From Micromonospora musae (GTDB lineage: Bacteria > Actinomycetota > Actinomycetes > Mycobacteriales > Micromonosporaceae), in the NCBI RefSeq assembly GCF_003626635.1, contig NZ_RAZT01000009.1, positions 62,001 through 126,000 on the forward strand: a stretch of DNA of 64,000 bases, read 5' to 3'. Both the position numbers and the translations under genes were made by a program. Positions 17,857-25,904 of this stretch are shown in pieces. Numbering within the stretch: position 1 is the first letter of the stretch; each line of letters begins with the position of its first letter. Under the pieces are notes generated by a model that saw only the letters and a list, made by a program, of their open reading frames with translations, was not told where the DNA came from and made no database searches.

Positions 17857-18497
17857 ATGACATGACGCTCGACCTCACTGCCGAACTCGCCGCGGCCCGC
17901 ATCCTCGCGGTCATCCGCGGCACCTCGGCCGCCGGCGCGATCGCCGCCGGCACCGCGCTACTGGAGGAGGGGGTGCCCGTCGTCGAGGTCGCTCTCACCA
18001 CGCCGGACGCGACCCGGGCCGTGGCGGCGCTGCGCGCGGTCGCGCCCGAGGGGACCCTGGTCGGCGCGGGCACCGTGCTCACCGCCGCCGACGTCGCCGA
18101 CGTGGCCGCCGCCGGGGCGCAGTTCGTCGTCACCCCGGCCGTGGTCGAGTCGATCGCCGAGGCCGCCCGCCGCGACCTCCCGGTGGCCGCCGGGGCGTTC
18201 ACCCCGACCGAGGCCTACACGGCCACCCGGATGGGCGCCTCGGCGGTGAAGCTCTTCCCGGCCTCGGTGGGCGGCCCGGCGTACCTCAAGGCCCTGCGCG
18301 ACCCGTTCCCGGACATCCCGTTCGTCGCGGTCGGCGGGGTCGGCCTCGACGACGTGCCCGGCTACCTGGCGGCCGGCGCGATAGCGGTGGGCGTCGGCGG
18401 GCCGCTGGTCGGCGACGCCGCGTCCGGCGGCGACCTGGGCGCGCTGCGCGAGCGGGCCCGCACCTACCTCACCGTCCTCAAGGGAGCACACGCATGA
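17850..18497 (+). CDS. 2-dehydro-3-deoxy-6-phosphogalactonate / KDPG aldolase
   Basis: Class I TIM-barrel aldolase, about 211-215 aa, splitting KDPGal or KDPG to pyruvate and glyceraldehyde 3-phosphate. Seen: catalytic-type Glu in VVEVALTTP, GAGTVLTAAD, and Schiff-base Lys in ASAVKLFPAS. ATG 17850 overlaps the dgoD stop; GTG 17853 (GTGA overlap) and ATG 17862 are equally possible starts. Which epimer it prefers is not readable. Context supplies both: galactonate dehydratase upstream and mannonate dehydratase downstream. Confidence 0.9.
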   Translation: MVNDMTLDLTAELAAARILAVIRGTSAAGAIAAGTALLEEGVPVVEVALTTPDATRAVAALRAVAPEGTLVGAGTVLTAADVADVAAAGAQFVVTPAVVESIAEAARRDLPVAAGAFTPTEAYTATRMGASAVKLFPASVGGPAYLKALRDPFPDIPFVAVGGVGLDDVPGYLAAGAIAVGVGGPLVGDAASGGDLGALRERARTYLTVLKGAHA

Positions 18498-19444
18498 CCC
18501 CCGACCTGCTCACCTTCGGCGAGGCCATGGTCTCGATGCGGGCGGCCGGGCCGCTGGCCACCGGCGCGCCGCTGAGCATGCACGTCGCCGGCGCCGAGTC
18601 CAACGTGGCCGTCGGGGTGGCCCGGCTCGGGCACCGTGCCGCCTGGGCAGGTCGGGTGAGCACCGACGAGTTCGGCGAGTACGTCCTGCGGCAGCTGCGC
18701 GCCGAGGGGATCGGCGTCGACGGGGTGACCCGTGACGCCGAGCGGCAGACCGGCCTGATGTTCCTGGAGCAGCGCTCGGCCGACCTGACCCGGGTCCAGT
18801 ACTACCGCGCCGGCTCGGCCGGCTCGGCGCTGGGCGTCGACGACCTGAAGGCCCCGCTCGCCGCCGGGGCGCGGATGCTGCACCTGACCGGCATCACCCC
18901 GGCCCTCTCCGACACCGCGCGGGCGGCGACCGGCTGGGCGGCCGAGGCCGCCGCGGCGGCCGGCATCCCGATCTGCCTCGACGTCAACTACCGCGCCCGG
19001 CTCTGGTCCCGCGACGCCGCGCGGGCGGCGCTCACCCCGCTGGCGACGTACGCGTCGACCATCATCGCCTCCGCCGACGAGCTGGACCTCGTCGGCGAGC
19101 CGGACGCGGACGAGTCCACGGTCGCGGCCGAGCTGCTGCGGCGCGGCGTGCAGACCGTGCTGGTCAAGCTCGGGGCGGAGGGCGCCCGGGCGTACACCGC
19201 CGACGGTGTCGAGGAGGTCGGCGTGGTGAGCGTGACCGCCGTCGACACGGTGGGCGCCGGGGACGCGTTCACCGCCGGCTACCTCTCCGGCTGGTTCGAC
19301 GGGCTGGACCTCACCGGCCGGCTGCGCCGCGCGGCCACCCTCGGCGCCTTCGCGGTCTCCACCCGCGGCGACTGCGAGGGTCTGCCGCGCCGCGCCGAAC
19401 TCGCGCTCCTCGACGGCCACGAGGCAGGCAGCGTCCTGCGCTGA
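18494..19444 (+). CDS. 2-dehydro-3-deoxygluconate/galactonate kinase (PfkB family)
   Basis: 316-aa ribokinase-fold kinase phosphorylating KDG or KDGal with ATP before aldol cleavage. The N-terminus LLTFGEAMVSMRA and GAESNVAVGVARLG bind sugar. DTVGAGDAFTAGYLSG near residues 252-267 holds the anion hole and catalytic Asp. It starts 4 nt before the aldolase stop (ATGA type) behind AAGGGA. The pathway context (dehydratases on both sides plus aldolase) fixes the substrate class. Confidence 0.9.
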   Translation: MTPDLLTFGEAMVSMRAAGPLATGAPLSMHVAGAESNVAVGVARLGHRAAWAGRVSTDEFGEYVLRQLRAEGIGVDGVTRDAERQTGLMFLEQRSADLTRVQYYRAGSAGSALGVDDLKAPLAAGARMLHLTGITPALSDTARAATGWAAEAAAAAGIPICLDVNYRARLWSRDAARAALTPLATYASTIIASADELDLVGEPDADESTVAAELLRRGVQTVLVKLGAEGARAYTADGVEEVGVVSVTAVDTVGAGDAFTAGYLSGWFDGLDLTGRLRRAATLGAFAVSTRGDCEGLPRRAELALLDGHEAGSVLR

Positions 19445-19475
19445 CCCTCACCACCGCAGAGAAAGGCACCACCCC

Positions 19476-20705
19476 TTGAAGATCGTTGCTGCCGACGTCG
19501 TCGTCACCAGTCCCGACCGCAACTTCGTCACCCTCAAGATCACCACTGACGAGGGGTTCACCGGCCTCGGCGACGGCACCCTCAACGGCCGGGAGCTGAG
19601 CGTCGCGTCGTACCTGCGCGACCACGTCGTCCCGCTGCTGATCGGGCGCGACCCGCACCGCATCGAGGACACCTGGCAGTTCCTGTACCGCTCCGCCTAC
19701 TGGCGGCGCGGGCCGGTCACCATGGCCGCCATCGCCGCCGTGGACGTGGCCCTCTGGGACATCAAGGCCAAGGCCGCCGGCATGCCGCTCTACCAGCTGC
19801 TCGGCGGCGCCTCCCGGACGGGGATCATGGCGTACGGGCACGCCTCCGGGCGGGACGTGCCGGAGCTGTTCGACTCGATCCGCCGCCACCTCGACGAGGG
19901 CTTCAAGTCGATCCGGGTGCAGACCTCCGTACCGGGCATCAACGCCGTCTACGGGGTGGCCACGCAGCCCAGCGCCGGCGGAAAGCGGTACGACTACGAG
20001 CCGGCGCAGCGCACCCCGCTGCCCGCCGAGGAGGACTGGGACACCCGCGCCTACCTGCGCCACCTCCCCGGCGTCTTCGAGGCCGTACGCAACGAGTTCG
20101 GCCCGGAGCTGCCGCTGCTGCACGACGGGCACCACCGGATGACCCCGATCCAGGCCGCGAAGCTCGGCAAGGCGCTCGAACCGTACGACCTGTTCTGGCT
20201 GGAGGACTGCACCCCGGCGGAGAACCAGGAGGCGTTGCGGCTGGTCCGCCAGCACACCACCACTCCGCTGGCGATCGGCGAGGTCTTCAACACGGTCTGG
20301 GACTACCAGACCCTGATCCGGGAACAGCTGATCGACTACGTCCGCTCGGCGGTCACCCACACCGGCGGCATCACCGCCATGCGCAAGCTGCTCGACTACG
20401 CCGCGCAGTACCAGATCAAGAGCGGCATCCACGGCCCCACCGACATCTCCCCGGTGGGGATGGCCGCCGCCCTGCACCTGGACCTGGCGATCCACAACTT
20501 CGGCATCCAGGAGTACATGCGGCACGGGACGCTCACCGACGAGGTGTTCCGGCAGTCGTTCACCTTCACCGACGGCTACCTGCACCCGGGGGAGCAGCCG
20601 GGTCTCGGGGTCGAACTCGACGAGGCGGCCGCCGCGAAGTTCCCGTACGTGCCGGCGTACCTGCCGTTCAACCGGCTCAAGGACGGGACGATCCATGACT
20701 GGTGA
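19476..20705 (+). CDS. D-mannonate dehydratase, enolase superfamily (ManD/RspA-like)
   Basis: 409-aa enolase-superfamily dehydratase, D-mannonate to 2-dehydro-3-deoxy-D-gluconate. Family segments: FYRSAYWRRGPV-type loop, LLHDGHHRM (metal Asp and acid/base His), FWLEDCTPAENQE (Glu), LAIGEVFNTVWDYQ (Glu), SGIHGPTDISPVG (His) and C-terminal YVPAYLPFNRLKDGTIHDW. The start is TTG 19476 after AGAAAGG, a rare start codon. ManD-fold proteins vary from efficient mannonate dehydratases to RspA-like ones of low activity. The operon favours the former. Confidence 0.86.
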   Translation: MKIVAADVVVTSPDRNFVTLKITTDEGFTGLGDGTLNGRELSVASYLRDHVVPLLIGRDPHRIEDTWQFLYRSAYWRRGPVTMAAIAAVDVALWDIKAKAAGMPLYQLLGGASRTGIMAYGHASGRDVPELFDSIRRHLDEGFKSIRVQTSVPGINAVYGVATQPSAGGKRYDYEPAQRTPLPAEEDWDTRAYLRHLPGVFEAVRNEFGPELPLLHDGHHRMTPIQAAKLGKALEPYDLFWLEDCTPAENQEALRLVRQHTTTPLAIGEVFNTVWDYQTLIREQLIDYVRSAVTHTGGITAMRKLLDYAAQYQIKSGIHGPTDISPVGMAAALHLDLAIHNFGIQEYMRHGTLTDEVFRQSFTFTDGYLHPGEQPGLGVELDEAAAAKFPYVPAYLPFNRLKDGTIHDW

Positions 20706-21240
20706 GCGGCGGCCGACCCGGCACGTCGTGGTCATGGGGGTCTCCGGCTCCGGCAAGACCACCGTGGCGCGGGGGATCAGCGAGGCGACCGGGCTGCTCT
20801 TCGCCGAGGCGGACGAGTTCCACCCGGCGGAGAACGTGGCCCGGATGCGGGCCGGCGTGCCGCTGGACGACGCCGCCCGCCTGCCCTGGCTGCGTGAACT
20901 CGCCGGCTGGATGGCCGCGAGGGCGGCGGAGGGCCGCTCGACGGTGCTGGCCTGCTCGGCGCTGCGGCGGTCGTACCGGGACGTGCTGCGCCAGGGACCG
21001 CCCACCGTGGACTTCGTGCACCTGGACGGGGCGGCGGAGGTCATCCGGGACCGGATGGCCCGCCGCACCGGGCACTTCATGCCGGCCAGCCTGCTCGAGT
21101 CGCAGCTGGCCACCCTGGAGCCGGCCGAGCCGGACGAGTCGGTGCTCGTGCTCGACGTCTCGCTCAGCCCGGAGCAGCTGGTGGCAGCGGCGCTGCACGG
21201 CCTCGGCCTGCCGACCGTGACGCCGGTGGGGGAGCGCTAG
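20695..21240 (+). CDS. gntK: Gluconokinase (GntK type)
   Basis: 181-aa P-loop kinase converting D-gluconate to 6-phosphogluconate. MGVSGSGKTTVA is the Walker A near residue 14. DEFHPAENVARMRAGVPLDD, LACSALRRSYRDVLR and HFMPASLLESQLATLE are diagnostic of thermoresistant-type gluconokinase. It overlaps the ManD gene by 11 nt, so it is co-translated with the sugar-acid operon. It may feed gluconate to the pentose phosphate pathway. Confidence 0.92.
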   Translation: MTGERRPTRHVVVMGVSGSGKTTVARGISEATGLLFAEADEFHPAENVARMRAGVPLDDAARLPWLRELAGWMAARAAEGRSTVLACSALRRSYRDVLRQGPPTVDFVHLDGAAEVIRDRMARRTGHFMPASLLESQLATLEPAEPDESVLVLDVSLSPEQLVAAALHGLGLPTVTPVGER

Positions 21241-21360
21241 CCAGAGCGGCCGGGCGGCGGGCGTCCGGTCCGGTCGCGCCGCGCGGCGGAGCGCCGGAGG
21301 CTCTCGGCGCGCCCGCCACCGGTGCGGGTGGTTGTCGGTGGCGGGCGTTACGGTCATCGC

Positions 21361-21702
21361 GTGGTGACCGTCGCCGACGTCCGAGCCCTCGCCCACACGC
21401 TGCCCCGCAGCAGCGAGCACCTGATCCGTGACCGGGTGAAGTTCCGGGTCGGGTCGCTCGTCTACGTCGCGTTCAGCCGGGACGAGGCGTCGATGGGCTT
21501 CGGCTACCCGAAGGAGGAGCGCGACGCCCTGATCGCCGCCGAGCCGGGCCTCTTCTTCCTGCCCGGCGCGTCCGACCTGCGCTTCAACTGGGTCTGCTGC
21601 CACGTCGCGCGGCTCGACCAGCAGCACATGACCGAGCTGGTGACCGAGGCGTGGCGGATGTGCGTGCCGAAGTTCCTGGCGCGGCAGCGCCTCGGCCGTT
21701 GA
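21361..21702 (+). CDS. MmcQ/YjbR-family protein
   Basis: 113-aa small alpha/beta protein. RVKFRVGSLVYVAFSRDEASMGFGYPKEERDAL and the ending MCVPKFLARQ fit the YjbR/CyaY-like double-wing DNA-binding family. Function unknown; DNA binding is only suggested by the fold. GTG 21361 is preceded by TACGGT (21349-21354) ending 6 nt upstream and no SD, so the message is probably leaderless. It is not part of the upstream operon. Confidence 0.8.
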   Translation: MVTVADVRALAHTLPRSSEHLIRDRVKFRVGSLVYVAFSRDEASMGFGYPKEERDALIAAEPGLFFLPGASDLRFNWVCCHVARLDQQHMTELVTEAWRMCVPKFLARQRLGR

Positions 21703-21727
21703 CCGCCGGCTCGTCGCCGGTGGGCGG

Positions 21728-22300
21728 TCAGGCCGCCTTGACGGCGATCGCGCCGTCGACCGTACGCAGGATCAGGCGCAGCACCTCGTGCCGCGACGTG
21801 CCCATCGTGGCCTGGTAGGACCAGCCCGCGTAGAGCTGGGACCAGATCAGGCTCTGCACCCAGTCGGCCGGAAGCTCGGGGTCGATGGTGCCGTCCCGGT
21901 GTCCCCGTTCGACCATCGCCGTGAAGTCGGGATCGCAGCCCGCCGGCTCCTCGCAGCTGGGGTCGGCCGACGCTGGCGTGGCGGTGAAGAGGAGCGACAG
22001 CACACTGCCCAGGTCGAAGTACTCCTCGCAGAGACGTCGTACCGCGGACGCCCCGCTGCCCTCGGTCATCCGGGCCTGAGCCGTCGCGCGTTCCAGCCGG
22101 GCGTCGGCCTCGGCGGTCACCGCCCGCAGCAGGTCGGCGCGGTCGGCGAAGTAGCGGTGCAGCGTGGTGCGCCCCACCTCGGCGGCGGCGGCGATGTCGC
22201 CGAGGGACGCCGCCGGGTTTCGCCCCAGCACGTCGATGGCCGCGTCGACGATCGCCTGCCGGGTGCGCGCCCGGCTGCCGGACACCTGGGCCTCGCTCAC
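21728..22300 (-). CDS. TetR-family regulator of the adjacent ABC exporter
   Basis: 190 aa with an N-terminal TetR HTH (RQAIVDAAIDVLGRNPAASLGDIAAAAEVG then RTTLHRYFADRADLL) and a variable C-terminal domain. Minus-strand TATTCT (22307-22312) ends 6 nt before GTG 22300, so translation is probably leaderless. It is divergent from the exporter gene with only about 70 bp between; the inverted repeat at 22349-22364 is the likely operator. Repressor of drug or metabolite export by analogy. Confidence 0.88.
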   Translation of the reverse strand: MSEAQVSGSRARTRQAIVDAAIDVLGRNPAASLGDIAAAAEVGRTTLHRYFADRADLLRAVTAEADARLERATAQARMTEGSGASAVRRLCEEYFDLGSVLSLLFTATPASADPSCEEPAGCDPDFTAMVERGHRDGTIDPELPADWVQSLIWSQLYAGWSYQATMGTSRHEVLRLILRTVDGAIAVKAA

Positions 22301-22348
22301 CACGCGAGAATACCAACGCGCCAATGCGGCGAAACGCTTGCCCGAAAC

Positions 22349-22364
22349 GGAACAGCAGTGTTCC
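22349..22364. promoter_or_regulatory. Inverted repeat GGAACA-N4-TGTTCC, candidate TetR operator
   Basis: Perfect 6-bp arms (22349-22354 and 22359-22364) sit 10 bp before the exporter start and in the promoter region shared with the divergent TetR gene. Confidence 0.65.
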
Positions 22365-22373
22365 AATCGGGAG

Positions 22374-24164
22374 GTGCCTGCCTCCGGTTCCGCCCTCCTG
22401 CCCCGCCTGCGGACGCTCCTGTCGTTCCTCGCCCCGCACCGGCGCACCCTGCTCCTAGGGCTCGTGCTCGGCCTCGTCGCCAACGCGGCGGGGCTCGCCA
22501 CGCCGATGGTCACCAAATGGGTCCTCGACACCCTCGGCACGGGCGAGCCGATGACCCGCCCGATCGGCGTGCTGCTGGCGCTCGTCCTGGTCGGCGCGCT
22601 CATCACCCTGTGGCAGTGGCGGCTGCTCGGCACCCTCGCCGAACAGGTCGTGCTGGACGCCCGCACCGCGATGGTCGTCCGCTACCTGCGGGCCCGCGTC
22701 GGTGACCTGCACCGCCGCCCCAGCGGCGAGCTGGTCACCCGGGTCACCTCCGACGCCGCGCTGCTGCACGAGGCGTCCGGCAGCATCATCGGCCTGGTGA
22801 ACAGCACCATCGCCCTGCTCGGCACGCTCGTGCTGATGGGTGTGCTGGACCTGTTCCTGCTCGGCTGCACCATCGTGGCGGTGCTCGTCGTCGCCGCGGT
22901 GATGGGCGTGCTGCTACCTCGGATCGCGAAGGCGACCACGGCGGCCCAGGAGTCGGTGGGCCGCCTCGGCGGGACGCTGGAGGGGACGCTGCGCGCCATC
23001 CGGACGGTCAAGGCCAGCCGTGCCGAGGGGCGGCTGGGCGAACGCGTCATCGCCGACGCCCGGGACACGGCGGCGCACAGTGTGCGGGCGGCGCGGATCA
23101 GCGCCTCCGTCTGGACCGTCGCGTGGACCGGCATCCAGCTGGCCGTCATCGCGATCCTCGGCATCGGCGCCTGGCGCGCCCAGCGGGACCTGCTCGAGAT
23201 CTCCAGCCTGATCGCGTTCCTGCTCTACGCCTTCCAGCTCATGGGACCGATCAGTGAGCTGACCCAGAACGTCACCGCGTTGCAGGCCGGCATCGCCGCG
23301 GCCGGACGGATCCGCGAGGTCGAGGCCATCGGCGTGGAGTCCCCAGCCGCTCCGGCGGCCGTGCCGCTGCCCGCGCACCGCCCGGCCCCCGACACCGACG
23401 CCGATCAGCCGGTGCTCGCCTTCCGGGGCGTCACCGCCCGGTACGGCCCGGACGCCCCTCCCGCAGTGAGCGGCATCGACCTGGAGATCCCGCGACGGGG
23501 GCACACCGCCATCGTCGGCCCCTCCGGCGCCGGCAAGACCACCCTCTTCTCGCTTCTCCTCCGGTTCCTCGAACCCGAGCACGGCGAGCTGCTGCTCGAC
23601 GGCCGCCCGTACGCCGCACACAGCCACGACCAGGTGCGCGCCCGCCTCGCGTACGTCGAGCAGGAGACCCCGGTGGTGCCCGGCACCATCCGCGACAACG
23701 TGCGCTTCGGCCACCCCGACGCGACGGAGGCGGAGATCCAGGAGGTCCTGCGGGCCGTACAGTTGGACGAGAAGGTCGACTCGCTGCCCGAAGGGCTGGA
23801 CACGCCGCTGGCGTCCACGGAGGTCTCCGGCGGCCAGCGGCAGCGCATCGCGCTCGCCCGGGCCATGCTGCGCACCCCGGACGTGCTGCTGCTCGACGAG
23901 GCGACCGCCCAGCTCGACGGTCTCACCGAGGCCGCGCTGCACGAGTGCATCCGGCAGCGGGCCGCGGCGGGCGCCGTGGTCACCATCGCGCACCGGCTCT
24001 CCACCGTCCTCGACGCCGACCGGATCGTCGTGCTCGAAGAGGGCCGGATCCGGGCGCAGGGCACGCACGCCGAACTGCTCGCCTCCGACGAGCTCTACCA
24101 AAGGCTGGTGCTTGCCCTGCGCATCGCCGCCGACCAGGACGTGGTCGCCGCCGCCGTGGCGTGA
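22374..24164 (+). CDS. ABC exporter, fused membrane and ATPase half-transporter
   Basis: 596 aa. Six-helix type-IV exporter domain at about 15-315, linker rich in Ala/Pro, then nucleotide-binding domain: Walker A GPSGAGKTT, Q-loop VEQETPVVPGTIRDNVRFG, signature STEVSGGQRQR, Walker B VLLLDEATAQLD and H-loop IAHRLS. It is a homodimeric MsbA/LmrA-like exporter by architecture. GTG 22374 is chosen because it directly follows the operator region; upstream in-frame codons belong to the regulator's opposite strand. Substrate unknown; a TetR partner suggests an inducing toxic compound or secondary metabolite. Confidence 0.9.
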   Translation: MPASGSALLPRLRTLLSFLAPHRRTLLLGLVLGLVANAAGLATPMVTKWVLDTLGTGEPMTRPIGVLLALVLVGALITLWQWRLLGTLAEQVVLDARTAMVVRYLRARVGDLHRRPSGELVTRVTSDAALLHEASGSIIGLVNSTIALLGTLVLMGVLDLFLLGCTIVAVLVVAAVMGVLLPRIAKATTAAQESVGRLGGTLEGTLRAIRTVKASRAEGRLGERVIADARDTAAHSVRAARISASVWTVAWTGIQLAVIAILGIGAWRAQRDLLEISSLIAFLLYAFQLMGPISELTQNVTALQAGIAAAGRIREVEAIGVESPAAPAAVPLPAHRPAPDTDADQPVLAFRGVTARYGPDAPPAVSGIDLEIPRRGHTAIVGPSGAGKTTLFSLLLRFLEPEHGELLLDGRPYAAHSHDQVRARLAYVEQETPVVPGTIRDNVRFGHPDATEAEIQEVLRAVQLDEKVDSLPEGLDTPLASTEVSGGQRQRIALARAMLRTPDVLLLDEATAQLDGLTEAALHECIRQRAAAGAVVTIAHRLSTVLDADRIVVLEEGRIRAQGTHAELLASDELYQRLVLALRIAADQDVVAAAVA

Positions 24165-24237
24165 CGACGCCGCCCCGGCCCCGCCCGGCCGTCGCCCGCA
24201 AGCCGGACCGCGACGGGACGGCGGAACCCGCGGCCGG

Positions 24238-25674
24238 TCACCCGCGGAGGCGGGGGAGCACCGGGCGGATCTCGACCGGAGCGCCCGGCCCGCCACCGGG
24301 GCGCGAGGCGTACTCCGGCACACCGACGCAGGTGAAGAGCAGGGTGGCGAGATCGTCCGGCTCGTCGAGCAGGCCGGGAACCTCCGAGTCCAGGAAGGTC
24401 ATGCCGGAGGCGCTCGCGCCCAGCGCGTACGCGGCCAGGTGCAGCCGCCCCTCGACCAGCCCGGCGGCGAGTTGGGCGTCGCGGTAGGTGCGGTCGTCGA
24501 GCGGGGCGGCCGGCGTGGCCGCGATGACGACGTACGCCGCGTCCCCGGCGAGCGCCTGGTCGAGGCAGATCCGCAGCAGCTCGTCGCGCAGCTGCGCCGA
24601 CCGCTGGGGCCGGGCCAGGTCGGGCCACCGGTAGCGGCCGGGGGTCACCCCGTCGACGCCGTGCACGGCGACGTGGTGCGGCACGTCCACACCGCGCAGG
24701 GCGGCCGCCAGCGGCCACTCCAACAGGGCTCGCGGAAGCGTCCGGGCCCGGTCCATCCGCCGCTGCGAGCCGCGCCGACGGATCACCTCGTCGAGCGAGT
24801 CGGACGGCGGCACGTCGCGCAGGGTGGGCCCGTCCGGCCAGGGCGACCCGAGGGCGTCCCGCTCGCCGGCGCGCTGCGCCGCGGTGCAGAGCGGCAGCTC
24901 GACCGGGGGCAGCTCACCCGGCGTGGCCGGTCCGCCCGGCTCGATCGCCGGCTCGCCGTCGCCGAGGGAGAGCAGGGCCAACGGATACTCGTGCACCCCG
25001 TCCGCGCCGACGAGTCGGCGCAGCGTGGCGTCGGGGAAGAGCGAGCGCAGCCTTGGGGCGAGGCCGGCGCCGGCGGCCGCCGCGGTGAGCTGCGAGAGCA
25101 GGGTTCCGGCGTCCCAGTAGAGGTGCCGCCAGCCGCGCTCGGCGTAGCGCCAGCCGGTGCGCCAGGGCACGCCGGTGACCACGAGGGTGGTGACCGTGCC
25201 GGCCGCGGCCGGGGCGACCCGCACCAGCGCGTGCTCCACCGGGTCGTACCAGTACACCCCGTCGGGCACACCGGCCACGCCCCGGGTGCTGGCGTAGAGC
25301 TCCAGCGGGAACCGGTTGCCCGCCGACCCGGAGGCGCGGAAGACGACCGGTCGTCCGTCGCGGACGGCGGTGCGTACGACGCCGGCGCCGAGGAAGAGCA
25401 CCCGGCCGAGCTGCGCCGCATCCAGCGGTCGTGCGGTGGACGCCACGCCGGCGAGGACGGCCGTGGCGGGCACGCCCGGGTCGGGCAGGTCACGTGGCAG
25501 AGGTACGACGGGCAGCCCGGCCGGGTAGCTCTTCAGCGGCGGTGGCATCGTCGCGGGGTCGTTCGGGACCAGATCATGGCGTACGCGGGGGTCCTCGGCG
25601 GGCACGTCCCACTCGCGATCCGGCACGTACGACGTCAGGCGGTGCAGCAACCCGGCACCGGATTCGAGGTCCAT
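24238..25674 (-). CDS. SagB/ThcOx-like FMN oxidoreductase with two nitroreductase half-domains
   Basis: 478 aa. N-terminal nitroreductase-like half at about 65-235: RPLDAAQLGRVLFLGAGVVR, then RASGSAGNRFPLELYAST and GVPDGVYWYDPVEHALVRV, a SagB hallmark. A more diverged second half at about 290-470: DSLDEVIRRRGSQRRMDR, QLAAGLVEGRLHLAAYALG and SASGMTFLDSEVPGLL. SagB-type enzymes oxidise azolines to azoles in RiPP maturation, but no YcaO or precursor peptide is nearby. It may be a stand-alone oxidase. ATG 25674 follows AGGAT by 6-8 nt. Catalytic competence of the second half is doubtful. Confidence 0.78.
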   Translation of the reverse strand: MDLESGAGLLHRLTSYVPDREWDVPAEDPRVRHDLVPNDPATMPPPLKSYPAGLPVVPLPRDLPDPGVPATAVLAGVASTARPLDAAQLGRVLFLGAGVVRTAVRDGRPVVFRASGSAGNRFPLELYASTRGVAGVPDGVYWYDPVEHALVRVAPAAAGTVTTLVVTGVPWRTGWRYAERGWRHLYWDAGTLLSQLTAAAAGAGLAPRLRSLFPDATLRRLVGADGVHEYPLALLSLGDGEPAIEPGGPATPGELPPVELPLCTAAQRAGERDALGSPWPDGPTLRDVPPSDSLDEVIRRRGSQRRMDRARTLPRALLEWPLAAALRGVDVPHHVAVHGVDGVTPGRYRWPDLARPQRSAQLRDELLRICLDQALAGDAAYVVIAATPAAPLDDRTYRDAQLAAGLVEGRLHLAAYALGASASGMTFLDSEVPGLLDEPDDLATLLFTCVGVPEYASRPGGGPGAPVEIRPVLPRLRG

Positions 25675-25904
25675 CCGATCATCCTGCCAGCGGTCGGCGG
25701 CGTCACATTCGGCGCCCGCGCGCTTGTCGGGATCGATCGGAGCGGGTCCGGGCGTCTTCCGAGCCTTCCGCCCGAAACGGGCGTGTGAGGTGAGGCACCT
25801 TCGGCCCGGCCGGGAATGAGATGAGCCGCCGACGGTTTGGTGGCAGGTGTGAAAGCTGCACGTACGCCCGCACACGTCCGCCACAGACCGACCGGGGAGA
25901 GGGC

